Source: Flavobacterium sp. YJ01 | Lineage (GTDB): Bacteria; Bacteroidota; Bacteroidia; Flavobacteriales; Flavobacteriaceae | Assembly (NCBI RefSeq): GCF_029320955.1 | Contig: NZ_CP119757.1 | Location: 3,472,001-3,536,000, forward strand | Length of the DNA: 64,000 bases | Direction of reading: 5' to 3' | In this document: positions 1 through 8,366 of the stretch, one piece after another | Numbering within the stretch: the first letter of the stretch is position 1 | Layout of the letters: each line of letters begins with the position of its first letter | Position numbers and translations under genes: made by a program | The notes under the pieces: model-generated | Databases searched by the model: none | Told to the model about the DNA's origin: nothing | Seen by the model: the letters and a program-made list of their open reading frames with translations, nothing else

Positions 1-642
1 ATTGGTTATGAATTAGCTTTGAAATTTGCTGAAGCCGGCCATCAAGTGTTGGCTATTTCCAGAAAAATTCCACAATCTTTATTAGAACATCAAAATGTTA
101 CTTGCCTTTCTATCGACTTGGCAGATGAAAATGCTTTGCAAGAAGTGAATCAGTTTATTTCTTCCACTTGGAAAAAAGTAGATGCAGTTGTTCATAACGC
201 AGGAGCTTTACTTTTAAAACCTTTTGCAGAAACTACTCAAGCAGATTTTGAAAGCATTTATAAAGTAAACGTTTTTGCAGTAGCCAATTTAACTAGAATT
301 TGTATTCCGTATTTAGAAAAAGGCAGTCATGTTGTTACTATCAGTTCTATCGGTGGCGTTCGCGGAAGTTTGAAATTTGCAGGATTAGCAGCTTACAGTT
401 CGAGTAAAGGAGCTGTGATTACTTTGACTGAATTACTAGCGGAAGAATATAAAGAGAAAGGCATTTCATTTAATGTATTAGCATTAGGTTCTGTTCAGAC
501 TGAAATGCTTAATGAAGCTTTTCCTGGATATCAAGCGCCAATTTCTGCTGAAGGAATGGCAACTTATATTTATGATTTTACACTCAACGGCAATAAATAT
601 TTCAACGGAAAAGTCTTAGAAGTTTCATCAACTAATCCTTAA
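1..642 (+). CDS. SDR-family oxidoreductase, 5' end cut by window edge
   Basis: The reading frame is open from base 1, so the N-terminus with the glycine-rich NAD(P)-binding loop lies outside the window. The visible part has the classical short-chain dehydrogenase landmarks: HNAG (about visible residue 66), a catalytic Ser in TISS (about 115) and YSSSK with Tyr/Lys (about 132-136). It is followed by the substrate-side segment and a stop at 640-642. Substrate cannot be told from the sequence. Internal TTG or ATG codons are not needed as starts. The gene runs toward an unrelated secreted protein 42 nt downstream. Confidence 0.9.
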   Translation: MGYELALKFAEAGHQVLAISRKIPQSLLEHQNVTCLSIDLADENALQEVNQFISSTWKKVDAVVHNAGALLLKPFAETTQADFESIYKVNVFAVANLTRICIPYLEKGSHVVTISSIGGVRGSLKFAGLAAYSSSKGAVITLTELLAEEYKEKGISFNVLALGSVQTEMLNEAFPGYQAPISAEGMATYIYDFTLNGNKYFNGKVLEVSSTNP

Positions 643-684
643 AATAAACAACTATTTTCAAACCCAAATCTAACCAGCCAATTT

Positions 685-1935
685 ATGAAAAGAAAAATTA
701 CTCTTTTTACTGCTCTATTTTTTGTTGCCTTTAATTTGAAAACTTCTGCTCAGTCCTACAAATCTGAGGTTCTGAGTTTTTACAATTTTGTTTATCCAGA
801 AAGTTATATTCCAGAAGGATATCACAGTTATGGAGTGAAACTGCATCTTTCACCAGATTTGATAGTTGTTTTTGTCGATGGAGAAAAAAAAGGAACCCGT
901 CCGCCATTGTCTTACAATGAATTTTTTAGAGAGAAAGATTTAAAAAGAGCCATTATTGGTACGGATACTGAACCTGATATGAAAGGATATCATATTCCAA
1001 CTATAATGGAACTGGGATATACGCTAAATGACAAAGAAGCTAAAGACCATTTTATTTTAGATATTTCTATAAAAAACATAGCTTATACATCGAATATTAA
1101 AGAAACAAAAAATGTTGATCCTGCTTTTTCTAGTGAAATATATTATAGATACGATGCTGTTTATAAAATTATAAATAGTCTGACTAAGGAAGTTGTGATG
1201 GAAAAAACATATAATGTTAAAGAGTTGACCAATGCTTCACCGTTAGGCAAAACCAAAGCAGAATTGGTAAGCTACCTAACAGCAAATATCGATAAAGATT
1301 TGCTTTTTAATCAATTGGTAAAAAATATTCAGGAAAACATGCGAGGAAGACTGGTTTCTTGGATAGATGTCGAATATTATCAGGATAGTTTTTATTTTTC
1401 TAGAATTTCTAAAGAAGATAAAAATCCGATTTTTGCTAAATTAAATCAAGACGTTGATGTTTTGGAGAAATGGTCGAAGAACAAAGCAGAGCCAACAATC
1501 GATGAAGCTCTTTTAGCGGCAAATACCGAATTCATTCAAAAAAATAATTTGGTTCTTAAAGACGAATCTGGCCGTTTTCAAGACGAAACTCGTTTAAAAA
1601 ATTACAAGAACTACCTAAATAAGAAAAAAGTTTTTAGTGATTTTATTCTAAAAATGGAGCAATATTCAAAAGAATTAGATCAGAACGACAAAGGACAAAA
1701 AGCAGCTTTATGGGCTTGTTACATCAATATTGCTTCTAGTTTTCAGGTTTTAAATAATTCGAAAAGCAGTTTAGAATATCTTCAAAAAGCATATGCTCTT
1801 AAATATCAAGAAGGAAAAGTGAGAAATGTGGAAGAAGAAGTAAAGGCAAAAGAAACAAAAATGAATGTATTTTTTGCCAACGGCGAAATTAAAAAAGATG
1901 TAAACAGCCAATATTTTAAATATTTAACTTTATAA
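685..1935 (+). CDS. secreted protein of unknown function
   Basis: A 416-residue protein that I do not recognise. It starts with a clear signal peptide (MKRKITLF..., hydrophobic core, likely cleavage after SAQ near residue 23), so it is exported, probably to the periplasm or surface. The middle is mixed and Lys/Glu-rich. The last third contains an Ala/Tyr-rich helical stretch (AALWACYINIASSFQVL, then YLQKAYAL) that resembles a single TPR-like hairpin. No catalytic motif or cysteine pattern is visible. It follows the SDR gene by 42 nt and could be cotranscribed with it. Confidence 0.75.
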   Translation: MKRKITLFTALFFVAFNLKTSAQSYKSEVLSFYNFVYPESYIPEGYHSYGVKLHLSPDLIVVFVDGEKKGTRPPLSYNEFFREKDLKRAIIGTDTEPDMKGYHIPTIMELGYTLNDKEAKDHFILDISIKNIAYTSNIKETKNVDPAFSSEIYYRYDAVYKIINSLTKEVVMEKTYNVKELTNASPLGKTKAELVSYLTANIDKDLLFNQLVKNIQENMRGRLVSWIDVEYYQDSFYFSRISKEDKNPIFAKLNQDVDVLEKWSKNKAEPTIDEALLAANTEFIQKNNLVLKDESGRFQDETRLKNYKNYLNKKKVFSDFILKMEQYSKELDQNDKGQKAALWACYINIASSFQVLNNSKSSLEYLQKAYALKYQEGKVRNVEEEVKAKETKMNVFFANGEIKKDVNSQYFKYLTL

Positions 1936-1950
1936 AAATATATTTAGAAG

Positions 1951-1958
1951 TATTTTTG
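1951..1958 (+). promoter_or_regulatory. -7 box TATTTTTG before the SprT-like gene
   Basis: The octamer matches the Bacteroidota TAnnTTTG element and lies 22 nt before the TTG start at 1981. No convincing -33 TTG is at the right distance, so this is a moderate call. It supports the TTG start. Confidence 0.4.
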
Positions 1959-1980
1959 GCGCTAATAAAAAATTATACAC

Positions 1981-2577
1981 TTGAGCGACACTTTAGCTAA
2001 ATACATTCCCGAACACGCAGTAAAACCTGTTTTCGATTTGATTGTGGCCAATCAGGTTCACTTAAAAATTGTAAACGAGCGTCAGACACGCCACGGCGAT
2101 TACAGACGTGGACCGAGCGGAAAGCATGAAATTACTGTGAACGCAAGTTTAAATAAGTATCGTTTTTTAATTACGCTCATTCATGAAATTGCACATTTGG
2201 TTGCTTTCGAAAAATTCGGACGAAATATCAAACCGCACGGAAATGAATGGAAATATACTTTTCAGCGTTTAATGGTTCCTTTTATAAGGCCGGAAATATT
2301 TCCGGGACAGATTTTGCCTTTGTTGGCAAGACATTTCAAAAATCCGTCGGCGAGCAGTGATACAGATACAACTTTGTCTTTGGCTTTAAAGCAATATGAT
2401 AAAGAAAATGATAAAAACTATGTGTTTGAAATTCCGTATGGAAGTGTTTTCAGAATCAAGAACGGAAAAATTTTCAAGAAACTGGCAGTTCGTACCAAAC
2501 GTTTTGAATGCATCGAAATAAGTTCTGGAAAGACGTATCTTTTTAATCCAAATGCTGAAGTTGAGCTGATAAATTAA
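1981..2577 (+). CDS. SprT-like zinc metalloprotease-fold protein
   Basis: A 198-residue protein with the zinc motif HEIAH at residues 68-72, followed by a likely third ligand His in KPHGNEW (about 86), the arrangement of the SprT/Spartan-like family. The family includes proteases acting on DNA-protein crosslinks in eukaryotes; bacterial members are poorly characterised, so the substrate is unknown. No signal peptide is seen, so it is probably cytoplasmic. The start is TTG; no ATG lies near the N-terminus, and a -7 box sits 22 nt upstream. The C-terminal third lacks an obvious zinc ribbon (no CxxC), unlike many SprT proteins. Confidence 0.85.
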   Translation: MSDTLAKYIPEHAVKPVFDLIVANQVHLKIVNERQTRHGDYRRGPSGKHEITVNASLNKYRFLITLIHEIAHLVAFEKFGRNIKPHGNEWKYTFQRLMVPFIRPEIFPGQILPLLARHFKNPSASSDTDTTLSLALKQYDKENDKNYVFEIPYGSVFRIKNGKIFKKLAVRTKRFECIEISSGKTYLFNPNAEVELIN

Positions 2578-2598
2578 ATCGAAAAACTCCTAGATCAT

Positions 2599-2646
2599 AA
2601 ATCCCAAATTCCAATGATTTTTAAAATTGGAGTTTGGGATTTTTTT
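2599..2646 (+). terminator. terminator after the SprT-like gene
   Basis: Inverted repeat with left arm AAATCCCAAATTCCAAT and a nearly complementary right arm ending TTTGGGATTT, followed by a T-run. The stem sequence is shared with the terminator at 3478-3544. Confidence 0.7.
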
Positions 2647-2754
2647 AATTGAATTTTTAAATTTCGCAAAATTTTCCTTTTGATTTTATGTAATAATAAT
2701 ATACGATTTGTCTTATATTTATCAAATTATTAGATCTTTACAAAAAACATCTTT

Positions 2755-3474
2755 ATGAAAAACATTCTAATCTTATTTGTTTTGTCGCTTTCATTTGTCT
2801 CTTGTTGTAAGGATCCAGTATTAATTAAATCTGGAATAGAAACTAGAGTTTTTGGAAAACTTACAGATTATCGGGATACACCGATTTCCGATTTAAAAAT
2901 TAAAATAGCTGAATTTAAAGTAACAAATAATGGCTTTTTCATGTCTAGTGCGGATTATGAATTTATGGGATGGATTGATTCGACTTATACAAATACTAGA
3001 GGAAATTATGATTTTGTTTTTAAAACAACAGGAAAAGGCAATTTTTATAGATTGTTTATAGGTGAAGAGGCAAAACGAACTGAACCAAGAATTTTATCAG
3101 ATCCATTTTTTCTGGATATTACCGAGATTTCTAATGATATGAAATATATTGGAAAAGAATTTGAATTTAATTCAACTAATCTACTTTGGCGATATCCATG
3201 TATTGTCACTTTTAAGGTCGATAATGTGGAAACTTTTCCCTTGTTGGCTTATAGAGATCCGACAGATTATTCTGTTACGTACAACTTTACAGCTAACGGA
3301 ACTTTTGAAGGTAGGTTTTATATTCAACTTTATTATAAAGAAATAATAAGCGTAAACAGACGTAAGAATGGAGTTTTGCAGAGTGCAAAATATGAATTTC
3401 CACCAAGTAATGTTGAAACAACTACATTTCAAACTATTACAGTTAAAGAGGCTGATTTTAAAGATGTACAGTAA
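2755..3474 (+). CDS. putative lipoprotein of unknown function
   Basis: A 239-residue protein with a short signal peptide ending in SFVSC-C; Cys17 is the likely lipidated residue, although the lipobox is not ideal. After residue 30 comes a carboxypeptidase-regulatory-like beta segment (VFGKLTDYRDTPISDLKI ... GNYDFVFKTTG), a fold common in Bacteroidota envelope proteins. The rest is beta-rich with no catalytic motif. It stands alone between two terminators. Confidence 0.7.
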   Translation: MKNILILFVLSLSFVSCCKDPVLIKSGIETRVFGKLTDYRDTPISDLKIKIAEFKVTNNGFFMSSADYEFMGWIDSTYTNTRGNYDFVFKTTGKGNFYRLFIGEEAKRTEPRILSDPFFLDITEISNDMKYIGKEFEFNSTNLLWRYPCIVTFKVDNVETFPLLAYRDPTDYSVTYNFTANGTFEGRFYIQLYYKEIISVNRRKNGVLQSAKYEFPPSNVETTTFQTITVKEADFKDVQ

Positions 3475-3477
3475 ATT

Positions 3478-3544
3478 AAATTTCAAATAAAAAATCCCAA
3501 ATTCCAATTTGATGTTGGAATTTGGGATTTTTTATTTGAAATTT
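3478..3544. terminator. bidirectional terminator with perfect 30-bp arms
   Basis: Arms 3478-3507 and 3515-3544 are perfectly complementary with a 7-nt loop. The stem has a GC-containing centre flanked by A and T runs, so it can terminate in both directions. It lies between the convergent lipoprotein and mlaF-like genes. Confidence 0.85.
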
Positions 3545-3566
3545 CCGAAGAATTTGAATTTCTTAA

Positions 3567-4334
3567 TTATTTTATATCTTTCAAATAAGCTTCTCTAACT
3601 TTCTTAAATAGATTAGATGAGTAAACGAATTTGACAATATCTTTGTTGTCGGTTACGAAAATCTCTTCTTTTGTTCCCTGCCAAGCTTTTATTCCTTTCT
3701 TTAAAAAGACAATATTTTCACCGATTTCCATCACAGAGTTCATATCGTGTGTGTTGATTACCGTTGTAATATTATATTCTTTTGTAATTTCCTGAATCAA
3801 ATTATCAATCAAAGTTGAAGTATTTGGATCAAGACCAGAGTTTGGTTCATCACAAAATAAATACTTCGGATTATTTACAATCGCGCGGGCAATTGCCACA
3901 CGTTTTTGCATACCTCCAGAAATTTCAGAAGGCAATTTTTTATGTGCTTCAACAAGATTTACTCTTTCTAAAACAAAATCAACACGCTCTTTGATTTGTG
4001 CCTTAGTATTATTGGTGAACATTCTCAACGGGAAAGCTACATTTTCTGCAACTGTCATCGAATCAAATAATGCAGAACCCTGAAATACCATTCCGATTTC
4101 AGTTCTCAATTCACGTTTTTCATCTTTGTCTAAATCAGAATAAACTCTTCCGTCAAATTCGATTGTTCCAGAATCTGGTGTGTGAATTCCTAAAAGTGTT
4201 TTTAATAAAACTGTTTTTCCAGATCCACTTTGTCCGATAATCAAATTGGTTTTTCCAGTTTCAAAAACCGTCGAAACGCCTTTTAAAACTTTACTATCGC
4301 CAAATGATTTTTCTATATTTTTTACTTCTATCAT
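3567..4334 (-). CDS. MlaF-type ABC transporter ATP-binding protein
   Basis: A 255-residue ATPase with Walker A GQSGSGKT (34-41), Q-loop region VFQGSALF, signature SGGMQKR (about 139-145), Walker B YLFCDEP (158-164) and H-loop His196 in NTHDM. The close match to the Mla/Ttg2 type, together with the adjacent MlaE permease, points to phospholipid trafficking between inner and outer membranes. Its ATG overlaps the permease stop codon by one base (TAATG), so the two are translationally coupled. No MCE (MlaD) gene follows here; the substrate-binding partner must be encoded elsewhere. Confidence 0.92.
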   Translation of the reverse strand: MIEVKNIEKSFGDSKVLKGVSTVFETGKTNLIIGQSGSGKTVLLKTLLGIHTPDSGTIEFDGRVYSDLDKDEKRELRTEIGMVFQGSALFDSMTVAENVAFPLRMFTNNTKAQIKERVDFVLERVNLVEAHKKLPSEISGGMQKRVAIARAIVNNPKYLFCDEPNSGLDPNTSTLIDNLIQEITKEYNITTVINTHDMNSVMEIGENIVFLKKGIKAWQGTKEEIFVTDNKDIVKFVYSSNLFKKVREAYLKDIK

Positions 4335-5080
4335 TATCCTAATAATAATTGAGTTAATATATAATTAAAAAGAATGATACAAACTGATGTCCATACAAAC
4401 GAAACGGTACTTGCTTTACCAACTTCAAGTGCTCCACCTTTCATATAATATCCATGAAAAGACGGAATTGTAGCTAATAACATTGCAAAAATCAAAGTTT
4501 TAATGAATGCATACGTAATATGAAACGGAATAAATTCCATTTGAGCTCCAGCAATAAAATCCTGACTTGTTGAAAATCCGCCATAAGCAGAAGCAAGCCA
4601 TCCTCCAAAAATTCCCAAAAACATACTGATGCAGATTACAAAAGGGTACATCAATAAAGCTACAATTTTTGGAAAAACAAGATAGTTTAATGAATTAACT
4701 CCCATAACTTCTAAAGCATCAATTTGCTCTGTAACACGCATTGTTCCGATACTTGATGTTATGTAAGATCCCATTTTTCCGGCCATAATTACCGAAATGA
4801 AAGTAGGAGCAAACTCTAGAATTACAGATTGACGTGTAGCAAAACCAATTAAATATTTTGGAATTAATGGGTTAGTTAAGTTAAGTGCTGTCTGAATAGC
4901 AACAACTCCTCCGATAAAGAAAGAGATAAAGCAAACAATTCCAAGTGAGTCAATAATAAGATCATCGATTTCTTTAAGAATTAGACTTTTCATAACAGGC
5001 CATTTAGTCTGTTTATTGAAAATTTCTTTCAGCATTAAAAAATATCTCCCAATTTGGGATAAATAACGAATTAGCATCAT
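4334..5080 (-). CDS. MlaE-family ABC transporter permease
   Basis: A 248-residue integral membrane protein with several hydrophobic spans and the conserved MlaE core: a GGVVAIQTALNL segment, the FAPTFISVIMAGKMGS-type stretch near residues 95-107, and EQIDALEVMGVN (about 119-130). It forms the membrane part of a lipid transporter with the ATPase that follows with a 1-nt overlap. It starts at the ATG of MMLIRYL; the second Met is also possible. Confidence 0.92.
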   Translation of the reverse strand: MMLIRYLSQIGRYFLMLKEIFNKQTKWPVMKSLILKEIDDLIIDSLGIVCFISFFIGGVVAIQTALNLTNPLIPKYLIGFATRQSVILEFAPTFISVIMAGKMGSYITSSIGTMRVTEQIDALEVMGVNSLNYLVFPKIVALLMYPFVICISMFLGIFGGWLASAYGGFSTSQDFIAGAQMEFIPFHITYAFIKTLIFAMLLATIPSFHGYYMKGGALEVGKASTVSFVWTSVCIILFNYILTQLLLG

Positions 5081-5159
5081 AATTTTTAAATATTGGCTAA
5101 ATTAAGGATTAGTTTACAGTTTACCGTTTCAGTTTGCAGTTTTTTAATTTTTTTTAAGA

Positions 5160-6008
5160 TTAAAAAAGCTTTTGTATCATTTTCTGTAAACGATAATTTC
5201 TAATGAATTTAGCTTGTTCGGATGTAACTAATAAAGGAGTTTTGGCGCTTTTTGCTTTCAAAAATCCTTTGATATAGTCTAAAAATAGAAATGGCTTTTT
5301 CTTCATCATTGCTAATTTTGCCGAAGCAATTGCCGTGATCCAAAAACCATAACCTAAAGTATAGAAAGCTTCGCCTTGTTTATAACGAGCTGTTTTATTG
5401 TAATTAGCGCCAGTTGGCTTTAAGTGTTTTACATGTAAAGATTCGTCGGTAACAATTTTCCAATCATAATATTTACACAATAATTCATCTACAGTGTCCC
5501 AACCCATTGCAGGTTTTAAACCGCCAATTTGCTGAAAAGTTTCTTTTCTGTAAGCTTTCAATGCACCGCGAATATGATCTTTATCGGTTAGATTTTCTAA
5601 AACCCATTCTCCGTTTTTATCAATATAACAGAATCCGCCAACCATTCCGATTCTTGGATCTGATTCGAAATGTTTGATTATAGTTTCAAAATAGTTTGAA
5701 GGAAAAATTAAATCGCCGTCAATTTTTACAATAATATCATAATCAGAATCTAAAGTTTCAAAACCTTTCTGAAAAGCCTGAATTACTTTACTTCCCGGTA
5801 AATGAATCGCATCTGAAGTTTTATTGACAACTGAAATATATGGATTTTCTTTTGCAAAACTTAGTACAACTTCTTCGGTTTTATCTGTAGAATTATCATT
5901 TACAACCACAACTTTTGAAGGCAAAACAGTTTGAGAAACTAAAGATTGTAAAGTTAAGCCAATTAAATCTTGTTCGTTGTGCGCGGGAATGACGATGTAG
6001 TATTTCAT
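5160..6008 (-). CDS. family 2 glycosyltransferase
   Basis: A 282-residue GT-A fold enzyme. The N-terminus YYIVIPAHNEQDLIGLTLQSL is the GT2 nucleotide-sugar start, NDNSTDKTEE follows, and the metal-binding DxD equivalent is KIDGDLIF near residue 95-102. A later GWDTVDE segment resembles the acceptor/ED region. There is no transmembrane helix, so it is cytosolic or peripheral. Sugar and acceptor are unknown. It lies 79 nt upstream of the mlaE-like gene on the same strand and 87 nt downstream of a methyltransferase gene. Confidence 0.9.
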   Translation of the reverse strand: MKYYIVIPAHNEQDLIGLTLQSLVSQTVLPSKVVVVNDNSTDKTEEVVLSFAKENPYISVVNKTSDAIHLPGSKVIQAFQKGFETLDSDYDIIVKIDGDLIFPSNYFETIIKHFESDPRIGMVGGFCYIDKNGEWVLENLTDKDHIRGALKAYRKETFQQIGGLKPAMGWDTVDELLCKYYDWKIVTDESLHVKHLKPTGANYNKTARYKQGEAFYTLGYGFWITAIASAKLAMMKKKPFLFLDYIKGFLKAKSAKTPLLVTSEQAKFIRNYRLQKMIQKLF

Positions 6009-6095
6009 TTTAAGAATTTTAGATTTTAGATTTTAGATTTTAGAATGTTTGAAAGCATCTATAAATCAAAAATCAAAAATCGTTAATCTGCAATC

Positions 6096-6623
6096 TTAGT
6101 TCTTAACTTTTTCTGCAACAACAATATAATATCTAGGAGTAAAATATCTTAATAATGGTCTGAAACCGAATTTCTTTACTGGATGTGTAAATTGCAGACG
6201 ATCTGTTATTTTCCAGCCTGTTTTTTCTAAAAGCCAGTCTAATTGCCAGTCTTCAAATTCATGGTAATGTCTGTCCCACATATCAGTTTTAGAACGATAT
6301 GCTGGTGAAAACCATAAACGCAACGGAATTGAAATTAACAATTTATCACATTTCACGTTTTGTAAAATGGTGTATGGATTTAATAAATGTTCGAAAATTT
6401 CAAATGCTGTAAAAACAGTATAATCTTCTGTTTGTAAAGCCGTGTGATCGTTATCTAAGTCTTCGCCTTTTGTGTTTTTTACGGTATAACCATTTTCTTC
6501 CATTATTTTAGAAAACGGATTTGGTACGCCAAAATCAAAAATGGTTTCGGATGTTTTAACGTGTTTTTGTAAAAACTCTAAAGTAAGTTTGAATCTTTTA
6601 TTCGGAAATGTTTTTTCGTACAT
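6096..6623 (-). CDS. class I SAM-dependent methyltransferase
   Basis: A 175-residue protein. Motif I is degenerate (TIFDFGVPNPFS instead of DxGxGxG) and is followed by an acidic segment (KGEDLDND). FTAFEIFEHLLNP is a typical motif II/III of small methyltransferases (the EHL element). The fold assignment is good; the substrate is unknown, and the divergent glycine-rich loop could mean altered cofactor use. A TATCTTTG -7 box sits 25 nt before the ATG. Confidence 0.75.
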   Translation of the reverse strand: MYEKTFPNKRFKLTLEFLQKHVKTSETIFDFGVPNPFSKIMEENGYTVKNTKGEDLDNDHTALQTEDYTVFTAFEIFEHLLNPYTILQNVKCDKLLISIPLRLWFSPAYRSKTDMWDRHYHEFEDWQLDWLLEKTGWKITDRLQFTHPVKKFGFRPLLRYFTPRYYIVVAEKVKN

Positions 6624-6648
6624 TTTTTATTTTTTATCAGCAAAGGCG

Positions 6649-6656
6649 CAAAGATA
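6649..6656 (-). promoter_or_regulatory. -7 box TATCTTTG for the methyltransferase gene
   Basis: Read on the minus strand, the octamer matches TAnnTTTG and ends 25 nt before the ATG at 6623. No clear -33 TTG is visible. Confidence 0.5.
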
Positions 6657-6713
6657 CTAAAAAAGTATTCAGTGTTCAGTTTTTAGTATTCAGTTGCGGA
6701 GCTAAGTTTGAAA

Positions 6714-6862
6714 AATAAATTTCTCTCAAAGAGGTAAAGTTTTGATCAAAAAATAAACCATATAAGTAATGTAAGTTCAATTAAGTAAAAACTTAAAATA
6801 TCTTATATTACTTATATGGTTTAGAAAACTTTGTGACTTCGCTCCCGATAGCTATCGGGATT
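6714..6862. repeat. intergenic inverted repeat with GC-rich palindrome
   Basis: Arms 6754-6775 and 6802-6823 are complementary over 22 bp with one mismatch. Outside the right arm sits an 18-bp perfect palindrome, TCCCGATAGCTATCGGGA (6843-6860), that also occurs at 29793-29810. It lies downstream of the KAS III-type gene and could act as a terminator or be a dispersed repeat. Confidence 0.7.
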
Positions 6863-6904
6863 GCGAGATTATTTTACTGCTTTTAAAAGAAAACTTAATT
6901 TATT

Positions 6905-7963
6905 TTAATAACGATAAACAAAGGCATTAATATTCATTCCCGCTCCAACTGAAGCAAAAATTACAACATCGCCCTTGTTGATTTCGTGGTTTTCAATTTT
7001 TCCTTGAAGAATCAAATCGTATAAAGTAGGAACTGTTGCCACACTGCTGTTTCCTAAATCGTGAATACTCATTGGCATAATGTCTTTAGGTGCAGTTTTG
7101 TCGTATAATTTGTAGAAACGTTCGATAATCGCTTCGTCCATTTTTTCGTTTGCCTGATGAATCAGAATTTTTTTCACATCGTCGATGGCAATTCCACTTT
7201 TGTCTAAACAGCTTTTCATAGCTAGTGGAACATTACTTAAAGCAAATTCGTAAATTTTGCGGCCATACATTTTAATGTATTTAATATCTGGATCTAAATC
7301 TGGATTATAAGATTTTCCGAAGAAAAGATAATTCGCTTCATCATTAGCGTAAGTAGCGCTTTCGTAAGCTAGTAATCCAGCTTCGTCTGTTGAAGCTTCT
7401 AAAATAGAAACTCCTGCTCCGTCTGAATAAATCATCGAATCGCGATCATGATCGTCAACAACTCTTGAAAGTGTTTCTGCTCCAATCACCATTACTCTTT
7501 TTGCCATTCCAGATTTTATGAAAGCATTGGCTTGAAGAACACCTTCAATCCAGCCTGGACATCCAAAAAGAATATCATATGCCACACATTTAGGATTTTT
7601 AATGCCTAATTTGTTTTTAACACGAGTAGCTAAACTTGGAAGAATATCTGTTTGATGTGTTCCTGTTTTTACATCACCAAAGTTGTGTGCAAAAATAATA
7701 TAGTCTAAGGTTTCTGCATCGATATTGGCATTTGCGATTGCTTTTTCGGCTGCAAAAAAAGCTAAATCAGATGCTGTATATTGAGGTTCAGCATAACGGC
7801 GATTTTCGATTCCAGTAATGCCTTTGAATTTTTTTATAACGACTTCGTTCGGATAACCAAAAGGAGTTCCATCCTCATTTAAAAAAACATGCTTATCAAA
7901 ATCTGTGTTTTTTACTTCTAAATTAGGAATATAACTCCCAATACCAATAATCTTTATTTTCAT
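6905..7963 (-). CDS. 3-oxoacyl-ACP synthase III (FabH-like) family protein
   Basis: A 352-residue thiolase-fold condensing enzyme with all three KAS III catalytic residues: Cys135 in LFGCPGW, His269 in ILIHQAN and Asn305 in LGNSSVA. It would join an acyl-CoA starter to malonyl-ACP. The insert near residues 25-40 (FLNEDGTPFGYPNE) and the overall length differ from canonical FabH, so it may be a specialised starter-unit enzyme instead of the main FabH. No acyl carrier protein gene is adjacent. It is transcribed alone, with a 403-nt gap upstream. Confidence 0.88.
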   Translation of the reverse strand: MKIKIIGIGSYIPNLEVKNTDFDKHVFLNEDGTPFGYPNEVVIKKFKGITGIENRRYAEPQYTASDLAFFAAEKAIANANIDAETLDYIIFAHNFGDVKTGTHQTDILPSLATRVKNKLGIKNPKCVAYDILFGCPGWIEGVLQANAFIKSGMAKRVMVIGAETLSRVVDDHDRDSMIYSDGAGVSILEASTDEAGLLAYESATYANDEANYLFFGKSYNPDLDPDIKYIKMYGRKIYEFALSNVPLAMKSCLDKSGIAIDDVKKILIHQANEKMDEAIIERFYKLYDKTAPKDIMPMSIHDLGNSSVATVPTLYDLILQGKIENHEINKGDVVIFASVGAGMNINAFVYRY

Positions 7964-8366
7964 TTCCTTTTAATTATCCGATAAATTTAGTGCTAATGTA
8001 TAAATAATATTATGATAACTATCATAAAAAATAGTATGCATGCATATAATTATGAAATAACAATTTTTTGGAAGATATATTGTGTTTCTTCTAATGATTT
8101 TTTAATATTTCCTATATTTCAAACGATTGAAGGCGATTTCGAAAATGAAATTTTTTTGCTTTTATTTTAATTTCATGATGATAATTTCACAAAAGATTAG
8201 CGGAAAGTTATGTTTCTTTAAATAAGATTTATTCTTTGTTGTTTGGTTTAAAAAAGTTTCAGATTTCAGGTTTTAAGTTATGCTAGAACCTGAAACTTGT
8301 AACAAAAAATAAACCCGACAGGTTTTGAAATCTGTCGGGTTTGGATATTTATAAGAAAACTAATTT
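7964..8366. other. 403-nt gap between the KAS III-type gene and gcvP
   Basis: No credible gene. It holds the KAS III upstream region with a short palindrome (TATGATA-AC-TATCATA, 8011-8026), a dispersed inverted repeat (TTTCAGGTT 8264-8272 with AACCTGAAA 8287-8295) and the gcvP terminator (8311-8342). Nothing resembling a tRNA or riboswitch was seen. Confidence 0.6.
8311..8342 (-). terminator. gcvP terminator
   Basis: Stem AAACCCGACAG (8311-8321) pairs with CTGTCGGGTTT (8332-8342). On the minus strand it is followed by a T-rich run. The stem resembles the terminator at 34777-34812. Confidence 0.8.

Noticed and set aside
3181..3507. Minus-strand ORF opposite the lipoprotein gene
   Set aside because: It is entirely antisense to the lipoprotein gene and its terminator, with biased composition and no motif.
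6096..8000. Glycosyltransferase, methyltransferase and KAS III genes as a natural-product cluster
   Set aside because: A 281-nt repeat-filled gap separates the KAS III gene from the others, and there is no carrier protein, ketoreductase or tailoring gene nearby.
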